From CAZRVH01 sp964608325 (lineage in GTDB: Bacteria; Patescibacteriota; Gracilibacteria; Peribacterales; Peribacteraceae), in assembly GCA_964608325.1 (NCBI GenBank), contig CAZSMX010000003.1, positions 14,098 to 78,097 on the forward strand: a DNA stretch of 64,000 nt, written 5' to 3'. Of this stretch, positions 1 through 6,580 are shown in pieces; position 1 is the first letter of the stretch, and the number at the start of each line of letters is the position of its first letter. The notes under the pieces are model-generated. The model searched no databases. It was not told where the DNA came from and worked only from the letters and a program-made list of their open reading frames with translations. A program made the translations under genes and the position numbers.

Positions 1-484
1 ACAGGATAATGTCCTTCGGCAGCAATCCGGAGCGTTCGGCGGGGGAGCCTTTCACGATGCCCACGATGACGATGTTTTCGTTGTTGACGGTCAGCTCCGC
101 CCCGATGCCTTCCAGGTCGCCGTTCAGGGAATCGCGGAAGTCGACGTTCTCATCCGGCGTCATGAAGACGGTGTAGGGGTCGCCTGCGGAGGCCACCATC
201 CCCCGTACCGCCCCGTAGACCATTTGCTGCGCGTTGAGTCCGGCCGTATCGATGTACTTGTCCAACAGGAGGTTCCACACGCCCCACAGGAGCCCGATGT
301 TCACGTCTTTCTGCGGGTCCGTCACCGTCGCCCCGCTTTCCGTCGCGTTCACGTACAGGCTGTCCAGGCGCGTCTGCAGGTCGGTGACCTCTTTCTGCAC
401 GTAACGCATGCCAAGCTGCCACCCCAGGATAAGGGTGAAGAGCGGAAGGGCGATCAGGGGGAAAATACGGGAGAATTTGGACAT
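1..484 (-). CDS. S41 C-terminal processing peptidase, N-terminal part (cut by window edge)
   Basis: The first 161 residues of a CtpA/Prc-like serine peptidase are visible; the gene runs leftward off the window, so the catalytic Ser/Lys dyad is not seen. A basic start is followed by one hydrophobic segment (about residues 7-22), which should anchor the protein in the membrane with the peptidase outside. Family motifs seen are GDPYT (101-105), GIGAEL (126-131) and the start of the PDZ domain at GSPAERSGL (146-154). Such enzymes process or degrade envelope proteins. The ATG lies 56 bp from the divergent Fe-S gene. Family assignment is firm; the specific substrate is unknown. Confidence 0.88.
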   Translation of the reverse strand, partial: MSKFSRIFPLIALPLFTLILGWQLGMRYVQKEVTDLQTRLDSLYVNATESGATVTDPQKDVNIGLLWGVWNLLLDKYIDTAGLNAQQMVYGAVRGMVASAGDPYTVFMTPDENVDFRDSLNGDLEGIGAELTVNNENIVIVGIVKGSPAERSGLLPKDIIL

Positions 485-503
485 GCGAATGCCAGGAAAT
501 TCG

Positions 504-532
504 TTGGAGCGGGTCGGTCCGTGCGGTAGGCT
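504..532 (+). promoter_or_regulatory. Promoter, TTGGAG-17-TAGGCT, leaderless-type
   Basis: A TTGGAG box (504-509) and a TAGGCT box (527-532) are spaced by 17 bp. The -10 box ends 8 nt before the ATG at 541, so the transcript would begin at or next to the start codon. Confidence 0.55.
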
Positions 533-540
533 TTCAGCAT

Positions 541-1158
541 ATGCCCGCCTCCAAGGCAACGCCAGTGGCAAACGCGGAAAAAAACGGGGATCTTCTGATC
601 CGCAAGGACATGCGCGTGTCCGACATCGTCGCGCTCCTTCCGGAAAGCGAGTCCCTTTTGGCCGAGTACGGCTTGAGTTGTTTCAGCTGCAGCGCGAATG
701 CCTATGAAACGCTCGCAGAGGGCTGTGCCTCCCATGGGTTTTCGGACGAAGATATCAACGACCTCACGGCGGACCTGAATATCCTGCTCTCGCAGCGTCC
801 CGAACGCCCCCAAACGCTCACGGTCACCCAGGAAGCGGCGGAGCAGTTGAAGGCGATCCTGACGGAACAGGGAACGCTCGCCAACGGGCTGACGGTGGGT
901 TTGGATGAGAACGGAGGCTTTTGCATGGAGTCCGGTGAGAAACCCGCGGGCGCGAAGACATTCGCGAACGATGCCGTGCCCGATATGAAGATCCATGCGG
1001 CGGTCGTGACATTGAAGAGGATCGGCGGCGCGACGATCGATTTCCGCGAGGGGCGTTTCAAATTGGATCTTCCCGAGGATGCAAAGAAAAAAGCGTGCGC
1101 TTGCAAGGACGGGGGAGAGTGCGCGTGCGGCGGGGGAGGAGCGTGCGGCTGTGTATGA
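541..1158 (+). CDS. DUF1858-like plus HesB/IscA-like protein with cysteine-rich tail
   Basis: A 205-residue protein in three parts. Residues about 17-84 resemble the DUF1858 domain of hybrid-cluster-type proteins, including a GLSCFSC motif with cysteines 47 and 50. Residues about 92-177 resemble a HesB/IscA A-type Fe-S carrier domain (LTVTQEAAEQL onward), but only one cysteine (128) is kept there and the usual CGCG end is absent. The tail (186-204) carries six cysteines in CxC pairs among glycines. I infer Fe-S or metal handling, possibly feeding on the SufS/SufU system at 14.9-16.5 kb. The domain fusion is unusual. The start is supported by a -10 box 8 nt upstream. Confidence 0.6.
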   Translation: MPASKATPVANAEKNGDLLIRKDMRVSDIVALLPESESLLAEYGLSCFSCSANAYETLAEGCASHGFSDEDINDLTADLNILLSQRPERPQTLTVTQEAAEQLKAILTEQGTLANGLTVGLDENGGFCMESGEKPAGAKTFANDAVPDMKIHAAVVTLKRIGGATIDFREGRFKLDLPEDAKKKACACKDGGECACGGGGACGCV

Positions 1159-1162
1159 CAAA

Positions 1163-1183
1163 ACCGCCTCGGAGAGAGGCGGT
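1163..1183 (-). terminator. Hairpin terminator between convergent genes
   Basis: ACCGCCTC (1163-1170) and GAGGCGGT (1176-1183) form an 8-bp stem with a 5-nt loop. Read leftward it is followed by a short T run, so it best serves the leftward gene ending at 1210, and may also stop the rightward gene ending at 1158. Confidence 0.6.
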
Positions 1184-1209
1184 CGTGATTGCCCGGGGCA
1201 ATCGATGGT

Positions 1210-1638
1210 TCAGTCCGTCTTGATGCGGATGATACGTTTTTTCTTGTGTACGCGTCCCACTTGGTAGACGAATCCGATACTGCTGTACTTCGGATGCCGT
1301 TTGAATTCGTCGGCGGTAACGTACTTTTCATCCGTCCATCCGTCGTACGAGATCGTCAGCTTGCGGCTCACGTACGGTCTCGTCTCCACCATTCCTCCAT
1401 CCGATTGGGCGACGGCCGTCGCTTTTTGATACTCGCATTCGGCCTCGGTCACCGTACCATGCCCGTGGTAGAGGGTGCCGCCGCCGTAATTCACGAACTC
1501 CCAGAAGTAATGGAGCAGAACCAAAACGATGCAGACATGAATGCCGATGAAGATGATCCAGCCCAGGCATTGGGAGGGCGTCTCCATGGGGGTCAGGGCG
1601 TCGAACAGTTTTCCGTAGAACTCCTTGGCGTAGCGCAT
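1210..1638 (-). CDS. Hypothetical single-span membrane protein
   Basis: A 142-residue protein that I do not recognise. A hydrophobic segment at about residues 24-46 (GWIIFIGIHVCIVLVLLHYF) should span the membrane. The region behind it is hydrophilic and rich in charged residues, ends with a strongly basic stretch (VHKKKRIIRIK), and looks like a small beta-rich domain. It sits alone between two terminators, with its own AT-rich promoter region at about 1690-1722. A signalling or substrate role cannot be assigned from sequence. Confidence 0.6.
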   Translation of the reverse strand: MRYAKEFYGKLFDALTPMETPSQCLGWIIFIGIHVCIVLVLLHYFWEFVNYGGGTLYHGHGTVTEAECEYQKATAVAQSDGGMVETRPYVSRKLTISYDGWTDEKYVTADEFKRHPKYSSIGFVYQVGRVHKKKRIIRIKTD

Positions 1639-1693
1639 GTTGTCTTCCTTGCGTTGACGTGTGAAAGGATCGGTCTGAACATGTATATTTTGC

Positions 1694-1722
1694 TATACAT
1701 ATCTATTTTTATCAACCGTCAA
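1694..1722 (-). promoter_or_regulatory. Possible promoter TTGACG-17-TGTATA
   Basis: Read leftward, TTGACG (1722-1717) is followed 17 bp later by TGTATA (1699-1694), about 55 nt before the ATG at 1638. The -35 box shares bases with the T run of the ndk terminator, so the two signals are merged. The -10 match is weak. Confidence 0.4.
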
Positions 1723-1747
1723 AAAACGGGGCTGCATTGCCCCGTTT
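1721..1747 (-). terminator. Intrinsic terminator of ndk
   Basis: AAACGGGGC (1724-1732) and GCCCCGTTT (1739-1747) form a 9-bp stem. Read leftward it is followed by six T residues. It lies 18 bp after the ndk stop codon. Confidence 0.85.
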
Positions 1748-1764
1748 GATTCATTGTAACGATA

Positions 1765-2199
1765 TCAGTAGCTGAACAGCTCCTCGCTCTTGAAGAAGCG
1801 GGCGATTTCCGCCTTGGCTGCCTCCTCGCTGTCGCTGGCATGGGCGATGTTCAGCATCTTCGATTCCGGTCCGCCCTTCGTTCCGAACTCGGCGCGGATC
1901 GTGCCGGGTGCGGCGAGCGCGCTGTCCGTCACGCCGAGCATGTCGCGGATCTTCGCGATGACGTCGTCACCCTCGAGTACGAGCGCGATGACCGGCGTCG
2001 AGCTCATGAACTTTTCCACGTCGGGGTAGAAGGGCTTTTCCGCGATGTGCGCATAGTGTTCGCGAAGCACCTCCGGGCTAAGGTTGATCATCTTGCAGCC
2101 GAGGATCTTGAGTCCCGCGTCTTCGAAGCGGGTGATGACCTTGCCGCACACTTTCTGGGAGACGGCGTCAGGCTTGAGGAGGATGAGGGTCTGTTGCAT
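1765..2199 (-). CDS. ndk: Nucleoside diphosphate kinase
   Basis: A 144-residue protein of normal family length that transfers the gamma phosphate of ATP to other nucleoside diphosphates through a phosphohistidine. It starts with the typical QQTLILLKPDAV strand and carries the active-site histidine in NIAHASDS, where most family members have N(L/I)VHGSD. Other family signatures present are the GTIRAEFG stretch and the C-terminal acidic EELFSY end. It is a single-gene unit with its own terminator. In sugar-rich genomes it supplies CTP, UTP, GTP and dTTP for nucleotide-sugar synthesis. Confidence 0.96.
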   Translation of the reverse strand: MQQTLILLKPDAVSQKVCGKVITRFEDAGLKILGCKMINLSPEVLREHYAHIAEKPFYPDVEKFMSSTPVIALVLEGDDVIAKIRDMLGVTDSALAAPGTIRAEFGTKGGPESKMLNIAHASDSEEAAKAEIARFFKSEELFSY

Positions 2200-2262
2200 G
2201 GGGGTGGGGAAAAGAAAATGAGGCCCTATCTTTCACGAAGAAGGGCGGAATGACAAGGGAAA

Positions 2263-2913
2263 TTAACGCAGGGGTTTCTTGGGCCGCAGGGGGCGGGTCA
2301 CGGCGTTTTCCTCGTTCTCTTTGATGCGCGCGCGGACGGGGGCGAGTCTCTTATCCACCGCGGCCTTGCGCTGGATGATGTTACGCAGGCAGACGCGTTC
2401 GGCGTCTTGGTCCGATGCGAATTTCTCGTTGCACTGCTTCAGCAGCTCCTTCTCCTCCGCGGTGGTGAGCGACGTGCTGCCCTTCGTATTCACTTCGCCT
2501 TTCTGTACGCGCACGATCGTTTGTTCGTCGAAGAACGCCTTGCGAACGTTGCGCACCTGCTCCTGGAAGTATTTTCGCTTCTCCTGCATCTGGTCGTTGA
2601 AGGCTTTCAGCGCAAGCGTGTATTCCTCGCTGATGCCGTCGCCATCATGTTCTTCCCTCCATTCCTTCACTTGATTCTTGTACCACAAAGAGAAGTTGTA
2701 CTCGATCGTGCGGATGCGCTTCAGGACGTCCGTGATGCAGCGTCCGATTTCCCTTCCTTCCTTGCCTTCGCAGCTGAGCGACGTGAGTTCGCGGGACAGG
2801 GATTCGATAGTCTCGGGTTCTTCCTCGGTCCATACTTCTTCGGCCATCGCTGCTTGGGCGAAGCCGAGTGACAGGGTTGCGAGTACCGAAGATGCGATGA
2901 TGCGGGCGTTCAT
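2263..2913 (-). CDS. Secreted hypothetical protein with helical region
   Basis: A 216-residue protein without recognised family. The start at 2913 is chosen over one nine codons upstream because it gives a classical signal peptide: MNARII, a hydrophobic core and a cleavage site after AQAAMA. The mature part is highly charged, mostly helical and probably coiled-coil (about residues 60-140). It has four cysteines, near residues 47, 58, 160 and 175, which could form disulfides outside the membrane. The C terminus is proline- and arginine-rich. It is likely exported and may bind the envelope; function unknown. Confidence 0.6.
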   Translation of the reverse strand: MNARIIASSVLATLSLGFAQAAMAEEVWTEEEPETIESLSRELTSLSCEGKEGREIGRCITDVLKRIRTIEYNFSLWYKNQVKEWREEHDGDGISEEYTLALKAFNDQMQEKRKYFQEQVRNVRKAFFDEQTIVRVQKGEVNTKGSTSLTTAEEKELLKQCNEKFASDQDAERVCLRNIIQRKAAVDKRLAPVRARIKENEENAVTRPLRPKKPLR

Positions 2914-2979
2914 GAAAGGATGGGGTACGGAGGCCTCCATTGTGACAGGACGGCGTGCGGATGCAACGTTGACGGAACG

Positions 2980-3348
2980 TCAGGCCATTGTCTGCGTTGC
3001 GATGCTTCCGGGTGATTCCGAGAGCGTCAGGGCAGGCGGGGTTTGGGCCGGGCTTGCCTTGGTTTCTGAAATTTCTTCGATGACGACGTCATGCAATCCG
3101 ATTCTTTCGAACATGATGCGTATTTGCGCATGGCATCGTTCCCGGTTCTCGTCCCCCGGCATCGTCGTCGGGCGCGTCATGTCGAGCATCAGTCTCTTGT
3201 TTTCAATCCTCGTCCCCTCGATGCTTCCGGGAAAGACGCTGTGCGCTATTAGCTGAAAATTATCCAGGACGACCGACGCGTCCCGTTCGCCTATATCGGC
3301 TTCCGCCGTGATCCTGGGGGTGTGCATGCCGTCAGTGTACACCTGCAT
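2980..3348 (-). CDS. Hypothetical protein
   Basis: A 122-residue acidic protein that I do not recognise. Starts at 3348 or 3327 are both possible (MQVYTDGMHTPRITAEADIG); an earlier start would overlap the M16 peptidase and is unlikely. The body contains alternating strand-like segments (residues about 14-60) and a helix (GDENRERCHAQIRIMFERIG), followed by a threonine/proline/serine-rich tail. It lies 28 bp after the M16 peptidase stop and is probably co-transcribed with it. Confidence 0.5.
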   Translation of the reverse strand: MQVYTDGMHTPRITAEADIGERDASVVLDNFQLIAHSVFPGSIEGTRIENKRLMLDMTRPTTMPGDENRERCHAQIRIMFERIGLHDVVIEEISETKASPAQTPPALTLSESPGSIATQTMA

Positions 3349-3376
3349 CCGTGAAAGCAAGGGGTTCCCGTTTAGC

Positions 3377-4636
3377 TTAGCTGATGAGCGACAGCAGGCG
3401 CTCGCGGTCGTCGGCTTTGCCGATGACGACAAGCTTCATGTTCTCCTTCGTGAGGAGGCGCTTGGCCAGGGCATCCACCTGCTCCTTCGTCACGGCGTCG
3501 ACCATGGCGAAGTAATCGGGAATATCCTTGATCTTCGGATACAGGAGTTGCTGCTTGCCGTAGAAGTGCGCCCGCTCCTCGCTGTCCTCCAGGTTGAGCG
3601 TCACCTTTCCCTTGATGTAATCCTTCGCGCGCTGCAGCTCTTCTTCCGTGATGCCGTCCTTCGCGCAGACCATGTACTCGTGCATGATCGCGGTGATCGC
3701 TTCGTCCAGCCTGGACTGGTCGATACCCGCGCGGGTCGAAAGCGCACCCGCATCCAGGTAGCTGTCGGAGTCGGTGGAGATGTAGTAGCACATGCCCTTC
3801 GCCTCGCGGATGTTCAGGAACATGCGGCTGCTCATGTTACCGCCCAGGATGACGGCCAGCAGCTTGTGCGCGAAGTGATCCTTGTCGAGCGATCCGGGGG
3901 CGGCGACGCCGAGCACGAGGTGCGCCTGTTCCGTCGCCTTGGTGCGCAGGAAGATTTTTTCGTCGTTGTACTTCCCGAACGGTTCGAAGCCACCCGTCTT
4001 CTTTCCTCCCAATGCGCCGAAGTACTGCTCCGCCAGCTTCATCGCCTGCTCTTCCGTGACGCGGCCGGCGAAGGCGATGACCGTGTTGTCCGCGGTGTAG
4101 AGCGCGTCCTTGTGCGCCTGGAAATCCGCCTGCGTGACACTCTTGATGACGCTCTCGAGTCCGATCGTATCCCATCCCAGCGGGCAGTTGCCGAAGATGA
4201 GCTCTTCGAAATCCCAACCGGCGCGGTACATGGGGGTGTCCTGGTACATGCGTTCTTCTTCGATGATCACGCCGCGCTCCTTGTCGATTTCCTCGGGCGG
4301 GAAGGTTGCGTTCAGCAGCATGTCGCTGAGCACGTCGCAGGCCATCTCGGTCTGTTCCGCCGCGACCTTCACGTAGTAGCCCGCGTATTCCTTTCCGGTG
4401 AACGCGTTGAAGTCGCCGCCCACGCCGTCGATCGCCGCGCTCACCTCCTGCGTCGTTTTGTATTTCTTGCCTCCCTTGAAGAACATGTGTTCCAGGAAGT
4501 GGCTGATGCCGCGCTCGGCATTCTTCTCGTAGCGCGAACCCGCGCCGGCGAACACCATGACGGTCACCGATTCCGTGCCGGTCACGGGAGCCGTGAGGAC
4601 GGGGAGGCCTGAAGGAAGTCTGTTGATGGTATACAT
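3377..4636 (-). CDS. M16 family zinc metallopeptidase (processing-protease-like)
   Basis: A 419-residue peptidase of the M16 (pitrilysin/MPP-like) family. The inverted zinc motif HFLEH is at residues 46-50, the third ligand glutamate lies in the VIIEEER segment near residue 126, and the GGDFNAFTGKEYAGYYVK stretch typical of the family is at about 73-90. The C-terminal half is the inactive M16-like repeat with its RAKGMCYYI-type segment. The start at 4636 avoids overlap with the upstream membrane protein and matches the usual N terminus (MYTINRLPSGLPV). These enzymes degrade peptides or process precursors in the cytoplasm. The substrate is unknown. Confidence 0.93.
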   Translation of the reverse strand: MYTINRLPSGLPVLTAPVTGTESVTVMVFAGAGSRYEKNAERGISHFLEHMFFKGGKKYKTTQEVSAAIDGVGGDFNAFTGKEYAGYYVKVAAEQTEMACDVLSDMLLNATFPPEEIDKERGVIIEEERMYQDTPMYRAGWDFEELIFGNCPLGWDTIGLESVIKSVTQADFQAHKDALYTADNTVIAFAGRVTEEQAMKLAEQYFGALGGKKTGGFEPFGKYNDEKIFLRTKATEQAHLVLGVAAPGSLDKDHFAHKLLAVILGGNMSSRMFLNIREAKGMCYYISTDSDSYLDAGALSTRAGIDQSRLDEAITAIMHEYMVCAKDGITEEELQRAKDYIKGKVTLNLEDSEERAHFYGKQQLLYPKIKDIPDYFAMVDAVTKEQVDALAKRLLTKENMKLVVIGKADDRERLLSLIS

Positions 4637-4661
4637 AGGGGTTGGGGGAGGGGTGACTCTA

Positions 4662-4952
4662 TCACTTCGGCCAGAACGTGAGAATGGCAAAGGCAGAGAA
4701 TACGAGGATGGAGACGAGGGCAAGGACGGTCGCCAGCCCTGCGGATCGGCCGGATGTGCTTTGGACGCTGGTATACAGGCTCAGTCCGCCGTACAGCAGT
4801 CCGCATGCCAAAAGCGGAAGCATAACCGATAGCATCCATTGCATCGTTCCGTCTGCCCAAATGCCGTTCCTGTGCAATACGTACGCCGCGAAGACCGAGC
4901 TTCCCAGGATGTAGAACAAAACGGCGGAGACCGTGTGGAAGTAGCGAAGCAT
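4662..4952 (-). CDS. Small membrane protein, three predicted spans
   Basis: A 96-residue hydrophobic protein with segments at about 5-24, 38-58 and 71-93 that should cross the membrane. No family is recognised. It ends 25 bp before the start of the M16 peptidase and is probably in one transcript with it and the next hypothetical gene. Its promoter is of the leaderless type, with a perfect TATAAT 6 nt before the ATG. Confidence 0.6.
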   Translation of the reverse strand: MLRYFHTVSAVLFYILGSSVFAAYVLHRNGIWADGTMQWMLSVMLPLLACGLLYGGLSLYTSVQSTSGRSAGLATVLALVSILVFSAFAILTFWPK

Positions 4953-4958
4953 AGGGTG

Positions 4959-4964
4959 ATTATA
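4959..4964 (-). promoter_or_regulatory. -10 box TATAAT, 6 nt before ATG
   Basis: A perfect TATAAT read leftward ends 6 nt before the ATG at 4952. The upstream part of the promoter falls in a palindromic repeat (4969-4994). Confidence 0.6.
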
Positions 4965-4968
4965 GGGT

Positions 4969-4994
4969 CCCGCCTTCGCTAAAGCTACGGCGGG
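4969..4994. repeat. 26-nt palindromic repeat, copy 1
   Basis: Outer arms CCCGCC and GGCGGG and inner arms GCT and AGC fold into a small hairpin. It is nearly identical to the copy at 14582-14607 (one change) and related to the copy at 9482-9507. Confidence 0.7.
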
Positions 4995-4995
4995 C

Positions 4996-5073
4996 AGGTA
5001 GGATTGGGGTTGGGGATATGGAATTTTTTATTACGAAAAAAGACCCAACCCTACCCCTCACCCAAACCCTAGT
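4996..5073. repeat. G-rich/C-rich imperfect palindrome
   Basis: A left arm of GGTAGG/GGGGTTGGGG type (about 4997-5017) and a right arm with CCCAACCCTACCCC (about 5043-5058) pair around an AT-rich loop. It lies directly after rpmH and may act as its terminator. Similar elements occur near 15295, 20187 and inside the gene at 20631. Confidence 0.45.
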
Positions 5074-5229
5074 TTAGCGGGCCATTTTGCGAGCCCTCTT
5101 CTGCACCGTCAGGCGCTTGCGGCCCGTCGCGCGGCGGCGCGACAGCACTTTGCGTCCGTCAGCGGTGGCCATCCTGGAACGGAAGCCATGCTTGCGGAGA
5201 CGCCGACGCCATTTGAGCTTTCCTAACAT
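5074..5229 (-). CDS. rpmH: Ribosomal protein L34
   Basis: A 51-residue, strongly basic protein. It carries the L34 signature: an RKHGFRSRMAT segment followed by DGRKVLSRRRATGRKRL. The N terminus (MLGKLKWRRR) is slightly unusual compared with the common MKRTYQPS start, and the C terminus is extended by about seven residues (QKRARKMAR). L34 sits in the large ribosomal subunit. The neighbouring dnaA/rnpA genes found in many bacteria are not present here. A good promoter, TTGACG-17-TAGGCT, ends 9 nt before the ATG. Confidence 0.95.
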   Translation of the reverse strand: MLGKLKWRRRLRKHGFRSRMATADGRKVLSRRRATGRKRLTVQKRARKMAR

Positions 5230-5238
5230 TGTGGGGGG

Positions 5239-5267
5239 AGCCTACAGATGGCCACGGAGGCCGTCAA
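5239..5267 (-). promoter_or_regulatory. rpmH promoter TTGACG-17-TAGGCT
   Basis: Read leftward, TTGACG (5267-5262) and TAGGCT (5244-5239) are 17 bp apart. The -10 box ends 9 nt before the rpmH ATG, giving a leader of at most a few bases. Confidence 0.65.
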
Positions 5268-5287
5268 GAATATTATGCATGCCGGCC

Positions 5288-5336
5288 TTATTCGTAGGAA
5301 ACGGGCGCATTGGGCATTTGGCCTTCATTAATTGGC
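5288..5336 (-). pseudogene. Second, diverged copy of the pduO 3' end
   Basis: This 49-nt stretch matches the last codons of the pduO gene (6017-6064) with about 36 of 43 aligned bases identical up to a one-base gap. It starts exactly at the stop codon. Read leftward it still encodes MPNAPVSYE-stop, against MPNTPVSYE-stop in the intact gene, and two of the differences are silent. It looks like the original end of pduO, displaced 729 bp by an insertion. Confidence 0.7.
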
Positions 5337-5804
5337 TTCAGCGTTGTTCTGAGGCGTGTTTTCAAGAGATGTTCCATTCATACGAAGGACCGCATCCATT
5401 CGTTCTTGGAGCCATTTGCGACTTTCGCCCTCCGCATCGAGTACTTTCCCGCTTCGCTGCAGTGCCGCTTGTTCCGTTGCTATTCTTTCCCATTGGCTCG
5501 CGATGATTCCTACTGCCAACTTTTGCGAATCATCCAAGGGTTTTTTTAGGATTGATATAATTGATCCCCATCCATCCGATTGAATCACTGCGACATGCGC
5601 CATCAACTTTGCCCAATTCGCGTAAAATAAACCGTCTACATGCTTTCCAGCTTTCTCGCGCTCTTGGGCCATTTCGGAGAGATTCATTTGCCACGCTGGT
5701 AGAAGACGCATCTTTACTACCAATTCCGCGGCAATCGTAGCATCTGAACCGTTTTCGGCTATTCCCAATACAGTTCGATTGCCTCGAATTTCCACGTACG
5801 GCAT
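5328..5804 (-). CDS. Hypothetical protein of the pduO-rpmH insertion
   Basis: A 158-residue protein with no recognised family. It is mostly helical and hydrophilic, with tryptophans in QRDGWGSII-like and ASQWERI contexts; no membrane span or signal is visible. GGAG lies about 5 nt before the ATG. Its codons use A and T in third positions more than neighbouring genes, and its last codons run into the duplicated pduO end, so it is probably cargo of a small inserted element together with the 46-residue frame just upstream. Confidence 0.55.
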   Translation of the reverse strand: MPYVEIRGNRTVLGIAENGSDATIAAELVVKMRLLPAWQMNLSEMAQEREKAGKHVDGLFYANWAKLMAHVAVIQSDGWGSIISILKKPLDDSQKLAVGIIASQWERIATEQAALQRSGKVLDAEGESRKWLQERMDAVLRMNGTSLENTPQNNAEAN

Positions 5805-5825
5805 GGAATCTCCATGGTCCTTTCT

Positions 5826-5966
5826 TCATCGTGCTTCGGGATTCGTTGCCGCACTTAAGACCGCTTGGTATTTCTGCATTGCTTCAAATGATAGGCGCGC
5901 TGCTTCATTCAAAATTGAAGGAACAGATTCTGGAGCCGATGTATCAAGGACTCGTTCGATAGACAT
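5826..5966 (-). CDS. Small hypothetical protein (46 residues)
   Basis: A short frame, MSIERVLDTSAPESVPSI at its start, that ends 21 nt before the next gene of the same insertion. Predicted helical (NEAARLSFEAMQKYQAVLSAA). A consensus -35 box and a perfect inverted repeat lie directly upstream of its ATG, which supports expression. The small size and lack of a known relative leave it uncertain. A regulatory or antitoxin-like role is only a guess from the operator-like repeat at its start. Confidence 0.45.
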   Translation of the reverse strand: MSIERVLDTSAPESVPSILNEAARLSFEAMQKYQAVLSAATNPEAR

Positions 5967-6007
5967 ATCAATAAATATATATTGATGTTTTAATTTAAAA
6001 TTGTCAA
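5967..6007 (-). promoter_or_regulatory. Promoter with operator-like inverted repeat
   Basis: Read leftward, TTGACA (6007-6002) is followed by an AT-rich stretch with AATATA 18 bp later. The perfect inverted repeat ATCAATA/TATTGAT (5967-5973 and 5980-5986, 6-bp spacer) abuts the ATG at 5966 and covers the -10 region. It may bind a repressor encoded in the element. Confidence 0.5.
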
Positions 6008-6016
6008 TTATCTACG

Positions 6017-6565
6017 TTATTCGTATGAAACGGGCGTATTCGGCATTTCGGCGTCTTTATTGGCCTTTTCGGCAAGAAGGAACAGGTAATCGCTCAGGCG
6101 GTTCAAATAGATGACCACATATGGTCCCAATTGTTCCTTTGCGGCCAGCGATACGACCCAGCGCTCGGATCGTCGCGTGATGGTGCGGGCCAGGTGGAGC
6201 ATCGCCGCGGATTCCGTCCCGCCGGGAAGGATGAACGATCGAAGGGGAGGAAGTTCTTCCTCGAGCACCTTGATCCAACTTTCGATTTCGTCGATGTGCG
6301 ATTGTTCCATGCGCGGCACCTTCGCGGCGTTGTTCTCGATGGGTGTCGCAAGATCCGCCCCCATGCGGAAGAGGAGGTTTTGCACGCGGGTGAGCTGCGC
6401 ACGCATAGCTGCGCACACTTCCTTGTGCGCGATGATCAAACCGAGAACCGCATTGAGTTCGTCGACGTCGCCGTAGGCATGGATGCGCGGATCGTCTTTC
6501 GACACGCGTTGTCCGCCGAAGAGGCCCGTCGTTCCCTTGTCGCCGGTTTTGGTGACGATGGTCAT
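6017..6565 (-). CDS. pduO: PduO-type ATP:cob(I)alamin adenosyltransferase
   Basis: A 182-residue protein that attaches the 5'-deoxyadenosyl group of ATP to cob(I)alamin. Family features are the N-terminal ATP loop TKTGDKGTTGLFGG (residues 5-18), the GDVDELNAVLG helix (32-42), FILPGG (111-116) and the helix ARTITRRSERW (126-136) plus the YLNRLSDYLF segment (154-163). No cobalamin synthesis genes are near, so B12 is probably salvaged for an adenosylcobalamin enzyme elsewhere. It lies 15 bp downstream of pheT, with TATACT 6 nt before its ATG. Its last 45 bases are duplicated at 5288-5336. Confidence 0.95.
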   Translation of the reverse strand: MTIVTKTGDKGTTGLFGGQRVSKDDPRIHAYGDVDELNAVLGLIIAHKEVCAAMRAQLTRVQNLLFRMGADLATPIENNAAKVPRMEQSHIDEIESWIKVLEEELPPLRSFILPGGTESAAMLHLARTITRRSERWVVSLAAKEQLGPYVVIYLNRLSDYLFLLAEKANKDAEMPNTPVSYE

Positions 6566-6571
6566 GAGGGG

Positions 6572-6577
6572 AGTATA
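6572..6577 (-). promoter_or_regulatory. -10 box TATACT, 6 nt before pduO ATG
   Basis: TATACT read leftward ends 6 nt before the ATG at 6565, in the short gap behind pheT. It suggests an extra leaderless transcript of pduO besides read-through from pheT. No strong -35 box is visible. Confidence 0.45.
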
Positions 6578-6580
6578 CGC

